Origin: Anaerococcus obesiensis ph10
GTDB taxonomy: Bacteria > Bacillota > Clostridia > Tissierellales > Peptoniphilaceae
Direction: 5' to 3'
NCBI RefSeq assembly: GCF_000311745.1
Contig: NZ_HE978532.1
Span: 491,774-555,773, forward strand
DNA: 64,000 bases
The notes under the pieces are model-generated. The model made no database searches and was not told where the DNA came from. It saw only the letters and a program-made list of their open reading frames with translations. This document shows positions 54,401-60,838 of the stretch, in pieces. The position numbers were made by a program, and so were the translations under genes. Every line of letters starts with the position of its first letter. The stretch's first letter is position 1.

Positions 54401-56819
54401 GATAAAAATCTCCATATTCTGTTACAACTTCGCTAATTTGTGGAGTTCTTTTATAAAGTCCATTTTCTAGTGGGACATAGTAGAACACTTTTGGATTAAT
54501 TGGTTTGCTTGGTGTATTATTTATTAAAAAATTAGGATAGTTAAAGGCTTGATCTGGTTTTTCGCCAAGTCTTAATAAATCTAGGGCGTACCAGTCTACC
54601 AAATTATCTGACTGTCTTTTTGCATAGATTGTTCTTGATGAATCGTAGTAAAGATTCTCGCTTGTAAAGTTGTCCCTTTCGGTACTTTTTGCAGGAATCA
54701 TTGTTTCTACTAGGTTAAATGGAAGTTTTGAAAATTCTTTTGCTTGTTCAGCTCCCTTCATCCATTTGATGATTGCTGGAAGCTTGTTATATTCTTCTAT
54801 AAATTCGTCAAGCATTTTTTTGATGTAATTGCCATCTGGATTTATTCTTAGACCTATAGAATAATAATCGTGTAGACGATTTTTGTTTACTTCGGCCTTT
54901 ACTCTAATATATAATTTTTCTCCAAGAGCATTTTTAGCTATTGAAGTGTTTTTTTGTAGAATTTCTCCCAATTTTGATGATGAAATATAATTACTTGTAT
55001 CGTCAAGATCAAACTTATTTGTTGATGCCTTGAACTTGAAATTTTTTAGACCTTGTTCTGCTCCTGCAAATATAGAAACATTTAAATTATTAAAATCAAG
55101 ATTCTTATCTTTTAGGGAAGCTGTGTCCACTTCTATGTTCCATTCTATAGTTGGATTTGAACCACCATTATATTGTTGTTCGGATGTCCAATTTAGTTGG
55201 AATGGATAATGTTTTGCTTCACTTTGTCCTTGGCTTACAACATTGTAAGAGCTTTCTACAGGATTTTCATCATTTATAGTTACATGTTTAGTTGTCATTG
55301 ATTGGATTGGGTTGTTTTTTGGTGCAACCTTGATGTCAATGTCAATTTCTGTTTGTCTTCCAATATTAGCTAGATCAAAACCCAAATATTGGTCTACTGT
55401 TAGAGTAGTAGATTTTGTAACACTTGTTTGGAAAATATACCTTATTGTGTGTTTTTCTTTATCATATACTGGACTTGCTATTAGTCTGTTACCATCATAC
55501 AAATCATTCCAAACTTGACCGATATCATCTTTTAAATATGGTCCAAGTTGAACATCAAAATACCAACCTTGAGGTATAGGATTTGTTGGAGATGCTTTGA
55601 CATTCATTTCAAGATTTAGGTGGAAAAGTTTTCCGTCCCATGAATTTGATGGAACTTTTCTTGGCAACTGTCTAAGCATATTTGCCCTAAAATTTTCATT
55701 CCTATCTTTTTCCACTAGAGCTTTTATTGCAGAATCATTTTCTGCCATTAATTTTTCTTGACTTGCTAATGACAAATTATATTTTTCGCCAAGTTTTGTA
55801 AGAAGTTTTTGTATATCTTCTATTGAATTATTTTCATCTTCCAAAGCCTCTTTTAATTCTTTGTTGGCTTTTTCAAAATTTGCATTTTCTTCTTTTTGTT
55901 TTTCTTCTTGGGCTTTCTTTTCTTCTTCTGCCTTTTTCTTTTCTTCTTCTTTAGCTTTTTGTTCAGCTTGCTTTTTTTCTTCTTCGGCTTTTCTTTCTTC
56001 TTCTGCCTTTTCTTCTGCCTCTTTTTGTGCCTTTTCTTCTTCAGCTTGTTTTCTTTCTTCTTTATAGGCATTTAAGCTATTTAAATCATTTGTCAAAGAA
56101 TTGGTGTCATAAAGATTTTTCTTATCTTCATTAATAAGGGCAAATATATCTCCCTCATTTTTTATATTCCAATTTCCTTGTTCATCCTTTTCAAACAAAT
56201 TGTAATTAGGATCAGGGGATATATTTTTAATAAATTCTAAATTGAATACTAATTTATCTTGGTTAAGTAATTTTTGATTTCCATTTTCATTAAAATCAAA
56301 ATCATCTAATATTTTAAAGTCTATGTATGAATAATTTTCTCCATAAAAATTATCTTTTTTGCCTTGTTCAAGATTTTTCATCTCATTTTTTGTAAGGATT
56401 TTATATCCTTGGTCTTCTTTGATGATTTCAAGATCAAGATCAAGACCTTGCAAGTTTAGCATATCTTTTATACGCCAATATTCCTTACTTGCATCTTCAT
56501 TTGTTTGGAAAAATTTATCTTCATAAAGCTTGAGGTCATTTCTTTTTACAAGTCTAAAGCTTGAACTTGTAGAAGGAAGACCTACTGCAATAGAAAATTT
56601 GCTTTCATCCTTATCTATCTTTTTCTTATCATAAATTTTTTGGGAATCTGTGATAGACAAATAAGCATCTTCGTTCGTTTCAAGATTTTCAATGTTTTTT
56701 ATAGTATTTGGTTCAAGCTCTTCAGCCTTCGACCTCGTAGCAAAAGCTGGTAGCATAACTTGCAATACCATAAAAAGTGCGATTGCAAATGATGTCAATT
56801 TTCTTAATAACTTTTTCAT
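42486..56819 (-). CDS. giant sortase-anchored pilus tip adhesin (4,777 aa)
   Basis: 14.3 kb in one open frame. Signal peptide about 1-33. A K/E/A-rich coiled coil (about 250-345), a beta-rich adhesin-like region (about 390-1000), five Cna-B modules with E-boxes near 1196, 1352, 1481, 1640 and 1845, a vWA-like domain (about 1955-2190) whose MIDAS-like start reads VERSKDS, an InlB-type repeat (about 2335-2415), eight more Cna-B modules (E-boxes about 2611-3733), an MSCRAMM N2-N3-like module (about 3745-4165, with TYTFTKYV), three last Cna-B modules, sorting signal YPHTG (about 4743), membrane helix and RKDKLIV tail. Cna-B domains form Lys-Asn isopeptide bonds, giving a stiff stalk. Position ahead of the pilins, and size, say tip subunit. 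AGGAG precedes the ATG. No internal frameshift was found. Confidence 0.92.
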   Translation of the reverse strand: MKKLLRKLTSFAIALFMVLQVMLPAFATRSKAEELEPNTIKNIENLETNEDAYLSITDSQKIYDKKKIDKDESKFSIAVGLPSTSSSFRLVKRNDLKLYEDKFFQTNEDASKEYWRIKDMLNLQGLDLDLEIIKEDQGYKILTKNEMKNLEQGKKDNFYGENYSYIDFKILDDFDFNENGNQKLLNQDKLVFNLEFIKNISPDPNYNLFEKDEQGNWNIKNEGDIFALINEDKKNLYDTNSLTNDLNSLNAYKEERKQAEEEKAQKEAEEKAEEERKAEEEKKQAEQKAKEEEKKKAEEEKKAQEEKQKEENANFEKANKELKEALEDENNSIEDIQKLLTKLGEKYNLSLASQEKLMAENDSAIKALVEKDRNENFRANMLRQLPRKVPSNSWDGKLFHLNLEMNVKASPTNPIPQGWYFDVQLGPYLKDDIGQVWNDLYDGNRLIASPVYDKEKHTIRYIFQTSVTKSTTLTVDQYLGFDLANIGRQTEIDIDIKVAPKNNPIQSMTTKHVTINDENPVESSYNVVSQGQSEAKHYPFQLNWTSEQQYNGGSNPTIEWNIEVDTASLKDKNLDFNNLNVSIFAGAEQGLKNFKFKASTNKFDLDDTSNYISSSKLGEILQKNTSIAKNALGEKLYIRVKAEVNKNRLHDYYSIGLRINPDGNYIKKMLDEFIEEYNKLPAIIKWMKGAEQAKEFSKLPFNLVETMIPAKSTERDNFTSENLYYDSSRTIYAKRQSDNLVDWYALDLLRLGEKPDQAFNYPNFLINNTPSKPINPKVFYYVPLENGLYKRTPQISEVVTEYGDFYPGTLISYEYEDQKGTRDDTYRFEANIKEKKVNNLVGETTTGGRINLFTKKVSNKDLTDKYLAYLENPYPIMRINKNFDMVQCFNKGTPDPSFKGSDGIFLDIHEDPSGDYLISRLNEIVGNPKGNYRLVNHLNGTPTDDGIVLNPNGMSQGQAMEDLMKRIYFYGEQVKKEYTLGKFNDLIGSETNGEVMHRLIENSMYQRVLHHFTDGISISEDFFDSPKGYNDDSWKFNHTLTGSKNPDGSWTGDYFDGEKKNHNTYEGLRKLKDNETTIKNYPIVKNTQYEMANELLKKVIASYKKGSDWNKDKANTVQLVFYSHTKEGKYQELITGRITEPLEIDKYTNDGKTKLEGAKFTFINKYTNEKVEWTSKKDNNEKLYLKPGYYIVQEEAPSGYEPIKEFEIQVKRSLVNEDKGPYKFKNLPEIHVNDGYKTEVIIKDKDIPKSAEGTNLVEVDKDNKVKVKLTNIQDNLGDLEFVKKNEFAKLNGAEFTLRKVTANSLDDVKTQIKDPTKIKYDDTYRQTSKGYYGEFKFEQIPKGYYILEETKVPAGYQKAPLYILEAKEETVAGKNKVVLHFVGENAPKEKDGDLTIVRNYPKETEIEFRKIREIQNGEEKQGLTDARFRLESLWTKDGSTYLKDLTSDSIKKDGGKENEKGYFRFDKLVEGNYKLTEIQAPYGYQVLDSYWRIEVREVNGELVKTVYEVKKDGSGEKKINLNDESVYELTNKPRKIDIQFTKYLGELEKDEDGKIKLDKDGKPIVHKEEYKKQIPGKDNKPVSFDLYSSDYYGAIIGKKVDGKIQPIQTGITQAEDGFFHLKGLEFGKYYVLRETNPPKGYNVANDILLKVEAEAITNVGEMKVIVRDPNTNADTGAHSIFKGVIDFREGEQLGKFSIRKTGNAISYVDKNGKLVIINKDNPKIVGLRRAYFRLYTANKEFEIEKNPGGYAKEYIQKVTPGNPIILYLTEEKAKTMSEEDRKKLGVAGYKNFKSKDGKEVRYAVDDKGKRFRIGEDPSTLPANQGIVTFDNLKPGYYVLQEFRGPAGYEKTTDEWYVYVDEAGRTYRSDKKFDPKTLAQGIQSISSITNPSMSPRLQMAGLDISDQLPINRLLAPSLEEDLQDIEYDSSTDDLNIKVKASKVDTTNGKRTINFSISPKEKEVPGKKIQMVFLVERSKDSATTTVGQGIAKGRTLDKNINYAITQIAKKAEETGTQVDVSFIEYTDTKTALKTTNSSLNKISKSLQDVNYENIYFDGEGEKANQTYKDFLANANISQRNNSNNDGSQKLLDSIDSYLTSISKDGYDKKIMIDFANFHVEKVKRYGAVNGQFKFKKADLVNKFKDGGFETFVVHTDQKTFNLASGYQSQYADTVMPQLKYFEYFKNDDGRNGKAYYVYKNMVNEVLNNDGFVNNSDGLLVKDGKLDIGLRPLINLLSTSAKIGTNDISNNIVKDSTNNTISLGGINLKKGESLEFSYTIDLKEGTDFDKNYPINKSDIDKGVKFTNNGKENLISSTYPKSNGELYTKKIKETPPAPNTYKIKINPSENGSVTASKSININKGEVITLTVNPSNGYRLKDLKVTGANGEDIPVTENNFTMPASDVTVSATFVEDTPTPQDGKNFEVNFTYSGSVNGNAQAPDDSSPGKLELFEEGNLTALETQEAKNAGKVQFNTKLDPSKNYRLVYTREDKFAKDWALPNVSNYTIDSKSIADAKDTVSLNIANGNTMDIFNKDETGFRIPLRITKVNENNGVLTGAQFRARKLLKSDQIIDEKPPVYGNEEFDGVSEATGLPGDNYFRELSPGLYELTEIKAPSGAYRLPKDENGNDKKWYFKVEVAKDANGNYKKPSDDDYMKIEFQFTETLPENVEDARWAIPKKDRKELLGKPIKGIKLGDNEYDKFTQIIKDDHRSDPARPDAPYKGIDDVRVTNFLKTTELGFYKKDLATYQNIDGADFILRRAKLDGDGNLTFDNEGNPKYENLNEKEKADDGKEYDKFIKPEGYDETINGVKKTSKKDTQVLFSNLEQGTYILKETKPSAGYKLEDKFLAITFKADEKGYWKQVIKAYEKQNGKYVEVEKPGLHFQKDQEGDLDIVFNNKDYIDFKFQKIEGVKDEKGNDILVESSDFRVTQVDEDGKPIPGGYDQPLYSYVSSKFTFTGLGVGRYKLQETKALEKFIKPDPWYFRVVQDPKTYKLKIVFEKHDASIRFTPENETDGKNTPQLDDKGNPKDIKVANYKKTKFVFKKQDQDGNILPDVYFNLKKLRQTFDSKAYNYDAVSGATYMYNKSARSQKSGSVTFDTLGEGIYELRETDKPEGYDSKAVQDRWIITVEKTENGLQAKYNKAFEKKYYEKYANHDKNPNKEEDNYYTTYIKNGFDKKSNLEQKQVGEFNYILTNTKTTVDLKWKKVNVNKDTIAKETKFVMLKNSDDPTKLEDAKKGNSSAAPYELIETDGTFEVKNLSKGIYTLIETQAPDGFKEMDRQIVIQIYEDEKDNYKLKKKFYEMKKDADSGENVLVDKTQEFSYIFTRNRNTEVDTDGPGYFYVKNDEKQQYFYLTKGFLTDSNGRKVFNNITKGKLHLKLTNTDDDKDVFRTTIDLAKDSNAGIYKFDVNGIKTGKTYLLEEEKAPEGYKLSSNKYKLLFVNDTQNPGKVIAILKAVLDKNNKELKNARGQLVTEDGKVIGDGITINIADPNSILKVINEKNKVEFTKVGKDEEKGEGGKLITKEVPLQNVEFILQKQDPKDWDKENKGYYPVTKDIEFIKKDKEGLYIEKSDGTKQRKVGVSNVTIDNSAYKGKSDDKGKFTFEGLTDGFYQIMEPNAPDGYMQVNGPVKKFRVLEGKIYIYDKVDDEFVEKEVTDANIGTLGKIINEKPGKGEFKIKKVDENNRPLANVKYTLHKTDENETQVGEERITDENGEISFKDLPYGYYWLKERKTINGYILDTKKKLITLGGGDWGETPARKDDVSKYISFDGDQKELISTADIPSKTTVYPNKAEGMIANFKFKIDPNKEIKPGDYFTIHFSENVDLDGIFKDNDNKGKNPDSQFDIIGPAGKLAEAKINSDRKSITYTFTKYVGDYRPDFMSMFMQIFPNRRVVDHTQDITVDVNIGNNTDKTNTNYHYSDSININYRGYNAEEEYDGYQNPDTAISSYMLRLDPDQKTFTAILYLNPWNSNIWNKSLSFTTDKYIKINENLSVKTYVKTGSGSHKTVNNATQGWQNGDLPDSYDINEDDLELVSDSKYDYDVYARRVHTEVNYYDGYDYRKYDYSARRWRYYQITKDNTLTDRIEFNSVINKNGYPNDATYVIEIKGELEGKAQSLKTTSEAVYNKKDYYGYTRTHTDHFETFSEFFNPEAIGDANKELKLLNFKNKIEFVKIDGGVLSNVVDQSSENPESLKDLGIGRVLGGATFKLQKQNGLSWDEVNNSTRISDDNGVFSWEGLSEGTYRVIETVTPDNEHYDLPAKEVSSFKVDEKGNIVEIKNNKQIIENYKKAEIRVRKTDENGQSIKGAEFLLEKDNDDKYTPNIGTLEKDGTILFNNLPAGKYTLTERKAPKGYTKSDAVWKLEVTRDGKVKWLNSFDDKNDKMKTVENITYKQNGNKPENLDTEIIGIDKENKTFRQKITIKAKPSDIKKTKLILESTDPSLKLSQANTKVRLVAGDGANQIGNKDNTSYKVAINGGASPNLTLTITPPYKEEDKNKPVGSEQGQTPQEEKEKYYQFIVDMPYKDEGRVGAKATYQIGTINKTSGKVEFGENDTKQILDKYLEKATQITVGKNNVAMTQYDGKYLDRDVNLITLDIANIKNPDIYFKKVDADKPDKALAGAEFEIRRKNDNGNFVPLTKDGTEFLPKINKEEDKWKVTSNAQGQFEFEKIPNGEYQIVETKAPEGYALVEKIVFKFDVENGKIIYKDKKDNKISKIDLNIQDKNKENSDTNRVLVTNKKAEYPHTGGPGVWIGYTILGLIIMFVAVLTYSKRKDKLIV

Positions 56820-57463
56820 AAGAACTCCTCAAGGGCAATTTTATGTTTTTTTTTTTGAAAATTACCTAAATAATTATGACTTGTTATCCACAAGTCTAGT
56901 TTTTTAGCCATAAATAGCACATGATTTTTAAGCAGTAAAATTATTGCCACATTTTTTTCCTGTGCATTGCTAAAGTATCAGCCTACATTTTTTCTTAAAT
57001 AAATTAGTATGTCTTTAGGATTTTGATTTAAGCATGGAAAAATTTCTTTGAAATCATCTTATTTCAAAAAATTAATTTAAATTTTAAATCGTCCTAAAAT
57101 ATTTATTTAGAATTTAGACAATTCTAAGTTTTCTTAATTATATCTAAAAAAAAATTTTTAGTCAACACATTTTTTACATATTTTTAAAAACTTAATATAT
57201 ATTTAAAAATATTTGAAAGCTCAATTTTCTACAAATATTTTTAAATTTTTTTGTTTATTTATTCTTATAAAATTATTAGCTTATCGTTGAAAATTTCTAA
57301 TTTTTTATAAGTAGTGTAAAAATATTTCTTAAATATTTTTTCAACAGAAAATGAATGATAGTGAATTTATTTACGGAAAAAAATTTTCCAAATATAAAAA
57401 ATTAATTTTAGGCACAAAAAAAACTTGGAAATTTCTTCCAAGTTTTTTGATTTTTCTTTATTT
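56820..57463. other. 644-bp leader/promoter region of the pilus genes
   Basis: AT-rich, no gene. Contains, toward the adhesin, a run of eleven A's on the minus strand (T11 at 56846-56856), a hairpin GACTTG-TTATCCA-CAAGTC (56878-56896) and, at the far end, the sortase terminator. I see no convincing -35/-10 pair, though the tip promoter must lie here. Confidence 0.45.
57416..57448 (-). terminator. terminator of the sortase operon
   Basis: AACTTGGAA and TTCCAAGTT pair around ATTTC, with poly-A/poly-T on both sides, 20 bases after the last sortase stop. It separates the sortase transcript from that of the tip adhesin. Confidence 0.85.
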
Positions 57464-58303
57464 TTATTTCCTTATTGTTTTTATTATTTTTGATATTACG
57501 AATAAAATCAAAAGAAAATCTATTATCAAAAATCCTAGGTACAAATAATTTGTGATTTTTACATTTTTACTTATTGTGGTAGTTTGGATTTCATCTTGTG
57601 CTTGTTCTTCTTTTTCTTCTAGTCTTTTTGCGTTTATTAGAAGTCTTTTTGGCCTTGGCCATCTAAATGGATGGCAAGTTAGAAGGGTAATAATGTCTTC
57701 TCCTTCTACAACTTTTAATTTTTCCCAATCATAAGGTCCTATTACTTCTTTTGATGAAACTTCGTATGTTAGAGTTTTTTCTGCTCTTTTTATATAAATT
57801 TTATCGCCTTGTACTAAGTCATCTGCATACAAAAGCATGGTATCTCCCCACCATCCTCTGTGACCTGCAAGGACACTTCTTGTTGATTTGCCTCCGATTG
57901 GAATTGATGTTCCTGAAACTTGTCCAAGTCCCCAAGCTATATGCTCATAGCTTGCATCAAGATAGATTGGGATTTTTTTGTTTAATTTTGGTATTTCGAT
58001 GTAGGCAAATATATCATCTTGATTATTTAAAATATTTACTGAGCCAAGATTTTTGCTTGTAAATGGATCAACCATAGATATATCGGATTTTTTTACTATT
58101 TCGTTATATTCTTTGGCTTTTTCTTCTATTTGGTCAAATTTTTCGTCTTCTTTTTGGGCTTTTATTATTTTTTCTATTTTGTATTTGTTTTCTATATTTG
58201 AATAGATTCTTTTTGAAAATGGAAAGGCAAGTGTTATCAGTCCAAAAAGTATTAATATATAGCCAAAGATTTTAATTTTCTTTTTCGCTGAGTTTTCTTT
58301 CAA
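57464..58303 (-). CDS. class C sortase (pilus assembly), copy 1
   Basis: Pilus-polymerising transpeptidase, 279 aa, with membrane helices at both ends (about 10-30 and 245-270). The class C lid has MVDPFTS (about 77-83). Catalytic His is in LAGHRGWWGD, Cys in TLLTCHPFRWPRPKRLLI (about 213) and Arg follows in that block. It differs more from the other two (PFRWPRPKR versus NSHRLLVRG), so it may have a separate substrate. It overlaps the middle sortase by 32 bases. Confidence 0.94.
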   Translation of the reverse strand: MKENSAKKKIKIFGYILILFGLITLAFPFSKRIYSNIENKYKIEKIIKAQKEDEKFDQIEEKAKEYNEIVKKSDISMVDPFTSKNLGSVNILNNQDDIFAYIEIPKLNKKIPIYLDASYEHIAWGLGQVSGTSIPIGGKSTRSVLAGHRGWWGDTMLLYADDLVQGDKIYIKRAEKTLTYEVSSKEVIGPYDWEKLKVVEGEDIITLLTCHPFRWPRPKRLLINAKRLEEKEEQAQDEIQTTTISKNVKITNYLYLGFLIIDFLLILFVISKIIKTIRK

Positions 58304-59153
58304 TGTCTATTACCTCCATTTTGATTTTCTTTAAATATCTTTTTTCTCTTAGATATACCATTATTGTAAATAATAGTATTGGCAAGAGTACTAAGAATAA
58401 TTGGAAGAAATTTGGTTTTAGTCTTGGTGTGTTTGCTTTTCCGTCATCTATGGCTTGGGTATATGGAATCCTATATCCTCTTACCAAAAGCCTATGGGAA
58501 TTTATCATGTAAGGTGTACAGGTTAAAAGGGTCGCATAATCTTTTTTTTCTGAAACTAAAATCGGTTCGAAGTTTGATGGTTCGACAACTTGGATTTTGT
58601 CGACTTTGTACGCCAAGGTTTCTTTTATATTATGGATATAAAATATATCGCCTTCTGTCATTTGATTTAAATTTCTAAATAAAAGTGCGTTTGGTAGTCC
58701 TCTGTGGGCTGTTATAACTGTGTGGGTTGATTCGCCTCCTATTGGAAGGGATGTTCCTTCCAAATGGCCTGCTCCTTTTTCCAAAACGTCATCGCTTGTT
58801 CCTGCATAGACTGGAAGATCGACTGCGATTTTTGGGATTTCTATATGTCCCAACATTTCGTGAACTTCTAGCATTTTTGCGTATTCTGCTTTGGCGTCTT
58901 TTACTTTTTCATCGTATGGGTCTACAAGTTTTGATGGATCAAGAGTTTGGTTGTAAACTCTTGCAAGCTCCATCCTTCTTTCTAATTCTTTTTTATCGAT
59001 TTGTTCTTTTTCTTTATTAAAAATAACAATCTCATCATTGGCTTTTATTTCATAAAATTTTTGGCTTATAAAAGGATAGGAAAAAATCAAAAATCCTACT
59101 AGAAATATTAGTAAAAAGGGAAGATTTTTCTTTATATTAATCTTTCTTTTCAT
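58272..59153 (-). CDS. class C sortase, copy 2
   Basis: Start taken as the ATG at 59153 (MKRKINIKKN), with AGGTGA upstream; an in-frame GTG lies 9 bases earlier. 293 aa. Lid motif KLVDPYDE, catalytic His in ITAHRGLPNA, TLLTCTPYMINSHRLLVRG with Cys near 209. C-terminal membrane helix (about 255-278). Overlaps neighbours on both sides, so all three sortases are translationally coupled. Confidence 0.94.
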   Translation of the reverse strand: MKRKINIKKNLPFLLIFLVGFLIFSYPFISQKFYEIKANDEIVIFNKEKEQIDKKELERRMELARVYNQTLDPSKLVDPYDEKVKDAKAEYAKMLEVHEMLGHIEIPKIAVDLPVYAGTSDDVLEKGAGHLEGTSLPIGGESTHTVITAHRGLPNALLFRNLNQMTEGDIFYIHNIKETLAYKVDKIQVVEPSNFEPILVSEKKDYATLLTCTPYMINSHRLLVRGYRIPYTQAIDDGKANTPRLKPNFFQLFLVLLPILLFTIMVYLREKRYLKKIKMEVIDIERKLSEKEN

Positions 59154-60045
59154 TATCTTCACCTATCTTGTCTAATTTTTCTTTGATTTGGTCAATTTTA
59201 CTTGATGTTTTTTTATTTTCTTTCCTTAGTTTTCTAATTCTCCATAAAAGTATGATTATTATAATTAGGGCTATGAAGAATAAAATTCTAAATATCCAAT
59301 TTGTTTTATTTTCTTTTATCAATTCTTCATCTACACTTTCTACGTATTCTACTCTGTGTCCTCTTACTAAAAGTCTGTGGGAATTTATCATAAAAGGTGT
59401 GCAGGTCAAAAGGGTTGCATAATCATGTCCTGGTGCTATCATTAAATCTTCAAAATTGCTTGGCTCTATGACTTTTATTTGGTCAACTTGGTAGGCTATA
59501 GTTTTTTCTATATTATGAATATAAAATTTATCTCCTACTTCAAGCTCATTTAAATTTGTAAACAAAGTTTTTTCTGGAAGACCTCTGTGAGCTGTAAGGA
59601 CTGTGTGGGTATTATTTCCTCCGATTGGAAGGGATGTTCCTTCCAAATGACCTACTCCTTTTTGCAAAACATCTTCGCTTGTTCCTGCATAGATTGGCAA
59701 GTCTTGGTTTATTTTTGGAATTTCAATATGACCGATCATTTCCTCAACTTCGAGCATCCTAGCATATTCTTTTCTACCTTCTTTGTATCTTTTTTCAGTG
59801 AAAGGATCATTGGTAGGACCTCCTGACAAGGAGTCATTGTAGGCTTTGGCAAGTCCCATTCTTCTTTGGATTTCTTCTTTATCAAGTTTTGATTTTCCTT
59901 GATTAAAAACTTCAACTTGATTGTTCGATTCAATCCTATAATAAAATCTGGATATAATAGGATACAATAAAATTAATATTCCTATCAAAAATATTAATTT
60001 CCACACTATATTCGTTTTTTTTGATTTTTTCTTTTTATTTTCCAT
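59137..60045 (-). CDS. class C sortase, copy 3 (first in operon)
   Basis: 302 aa, first gene of the sortase operon. Lid motif TNDPFTE, catalytic His in LTAHRGLPEK, Cys in TLLTCTPFMINSHRLLVRG (about 213). A C-terminal membrane helix is followed by a charged tail. Very similar to copy 2, pointing to tandem duplication. GGTGA precedes the ATG. Confidence 0.94.
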   Translation of the reverse strand: MENKKKKSKKTNIVWKLIFLIGILILLYPIISRFYYRIESNNQVEVFNQGKSKLDKEEIQRRMGLAKAYNDSLSGGPTNDPFTEKRYKEGRKEYARMLEVEEMIGHIEIPKINQDLPIYAGTSEDVLQKGVGHLEGTSLPIGGNNTHTVLTAHRGLPEKTLFTNLNELEVGDKFYIHNIEKTIAYQVDQIKVIEPSNFEDLMIAPGHDYATLLTCTPFMINSHRLLVRGHRVEYVESVDEELIKENKTNWIFRILFFIALIIIIILLWRIRKLRKENKKTSSKIDQIKEKLDKIGEDNEKKD

Positions 60046-60204
60046 TTTATCACCATAAATTTTTTATAAATCTTTCTTACTAGATTTAATCTTACACCAA
60101 AAATACTTATTAATAAAGGCTTTTTTCTAGAAATTTGAAAATCTATAAAATTTTTATGGACATTTTCTCAATTTTGATTATCTATATATGAAAGGAGCGA
60201 TAAT

Positions 60205-60387
60205 ATGAAGCTAAGAATTAAATTCGATGTAAACGAAGGACAAGAAGTAAAGAAAGTTTCTAGAACATTTTCAAATCTAGATGATGCTCTAACTAATGAC
60301 GAGCTTAAAAATTTTGCCAATGCTTATATAAAGCTAAGCGAAACAGATTCATATAGTTTTGAAAAAATCACTGAAGAAGTTATTTAA
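60205..60387 (+). CDS. DUF1659-like small protein
   Basis: 60 aa. RIKFDVNEGQEVKKVSRTFSNLDDALTNDELKNFANAYIKL has the family's pattern of a beta pair, F-N and an Ala-rich helix. AAAGGAG stands before the ATG. Paired with a DUF2922 protein 19 bases on, the typical arrangement in Firmicutes. Function unknown. Confidence 0.7.
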   Translation: MKLRIKFDVNEGQEVKKVSRTFSNLDDALTNDELKNFANAYIKLSETDSYSFEKITEEVI

Positions 60388-60406
60388 TTAAAAGAAAGGA
60401 AATAAT

Positions 60407-60628
60407 ATGCAAACAAAAAAACTAAAACTATCTTTCAAAGATGCCTTGGGCAAAACAAAAATGGTAAGTATAGACCATCCAAAGGCAAATTTGAATAACG
60501 AAATTGTAAAAGCACAAATGGGAGAGATGATAAATTCAAAAGTTCTCCAAACAAAAGAAGGTAAAATCACAACTATGAACAAAGCCTATATGGAAAATAT
60601 TTCAAGAGATGATTTTACACTAGCATAA
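60407..60628 (+). CDS. DUF2922-family small protein
   Basis: 73 aa. KKLKLSFKDALGKTKMVSID, HPKANLNNEIVKAQMGEMIN and the following strand pattern match DUF2922. GAAAGGAA precedes the ATG. Partner of the DUF1659-like gene; function unknown. Confidence 0.75.
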   Translation: MQTKKLKLSFKDALGKTKMVSIDHPKANLNNEIVKAQMGEMINSKVLQTKEGKITTMNKAYMENISRDDFTLA

Positions 60629-60631
60629 GAT

Positions 60632-60655
60632 AAAAGACGGGTTTTCCCGTCTTTT
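60632..60655 (+). terminator. terminator after DUF1659/DUF2922 pair
   Basis: AAAAGACGGG and CCCGTCTTTT pair around TTTT, 4 bases after the stop; GC-strong stem with T-tail. Confidence 0.9.
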
Positions 60656-60838
60656 CTTTTGCTCTTTTTTATAATAATTTTTATATTAAATTCCTTTTAC
60701 TTTAATTTTTCTATCGCCAAATCTCTTTTAGGCGAATTTTTTTTATTTTTTTGTATTTTATCTGATTAAACTTTTTCCAAAATTTTTACTAGAATTATGG
60801 TGTCGACAAATACAGGCGATCGCAGTTAGGAAAATTTA

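Noticed and set aside
55853-56071. Lys-rich minus-strand open frame
   Set aside because: Shadow of the coiled-coil part of the giant adhesin in another frame.
56884-56892. Perfect DnaA box TTATCCACA
   Set aside because: A single box in the loop of a hairpin; no cluster, no dnaA/dnaN nearby, so not called as an origin.
57351-57548. 65-aa plus-strand open frame between sortase and adhesin
   Set aside because: Crosses the sortase terminator and overlaps the sortase gene end; no ribosome site.
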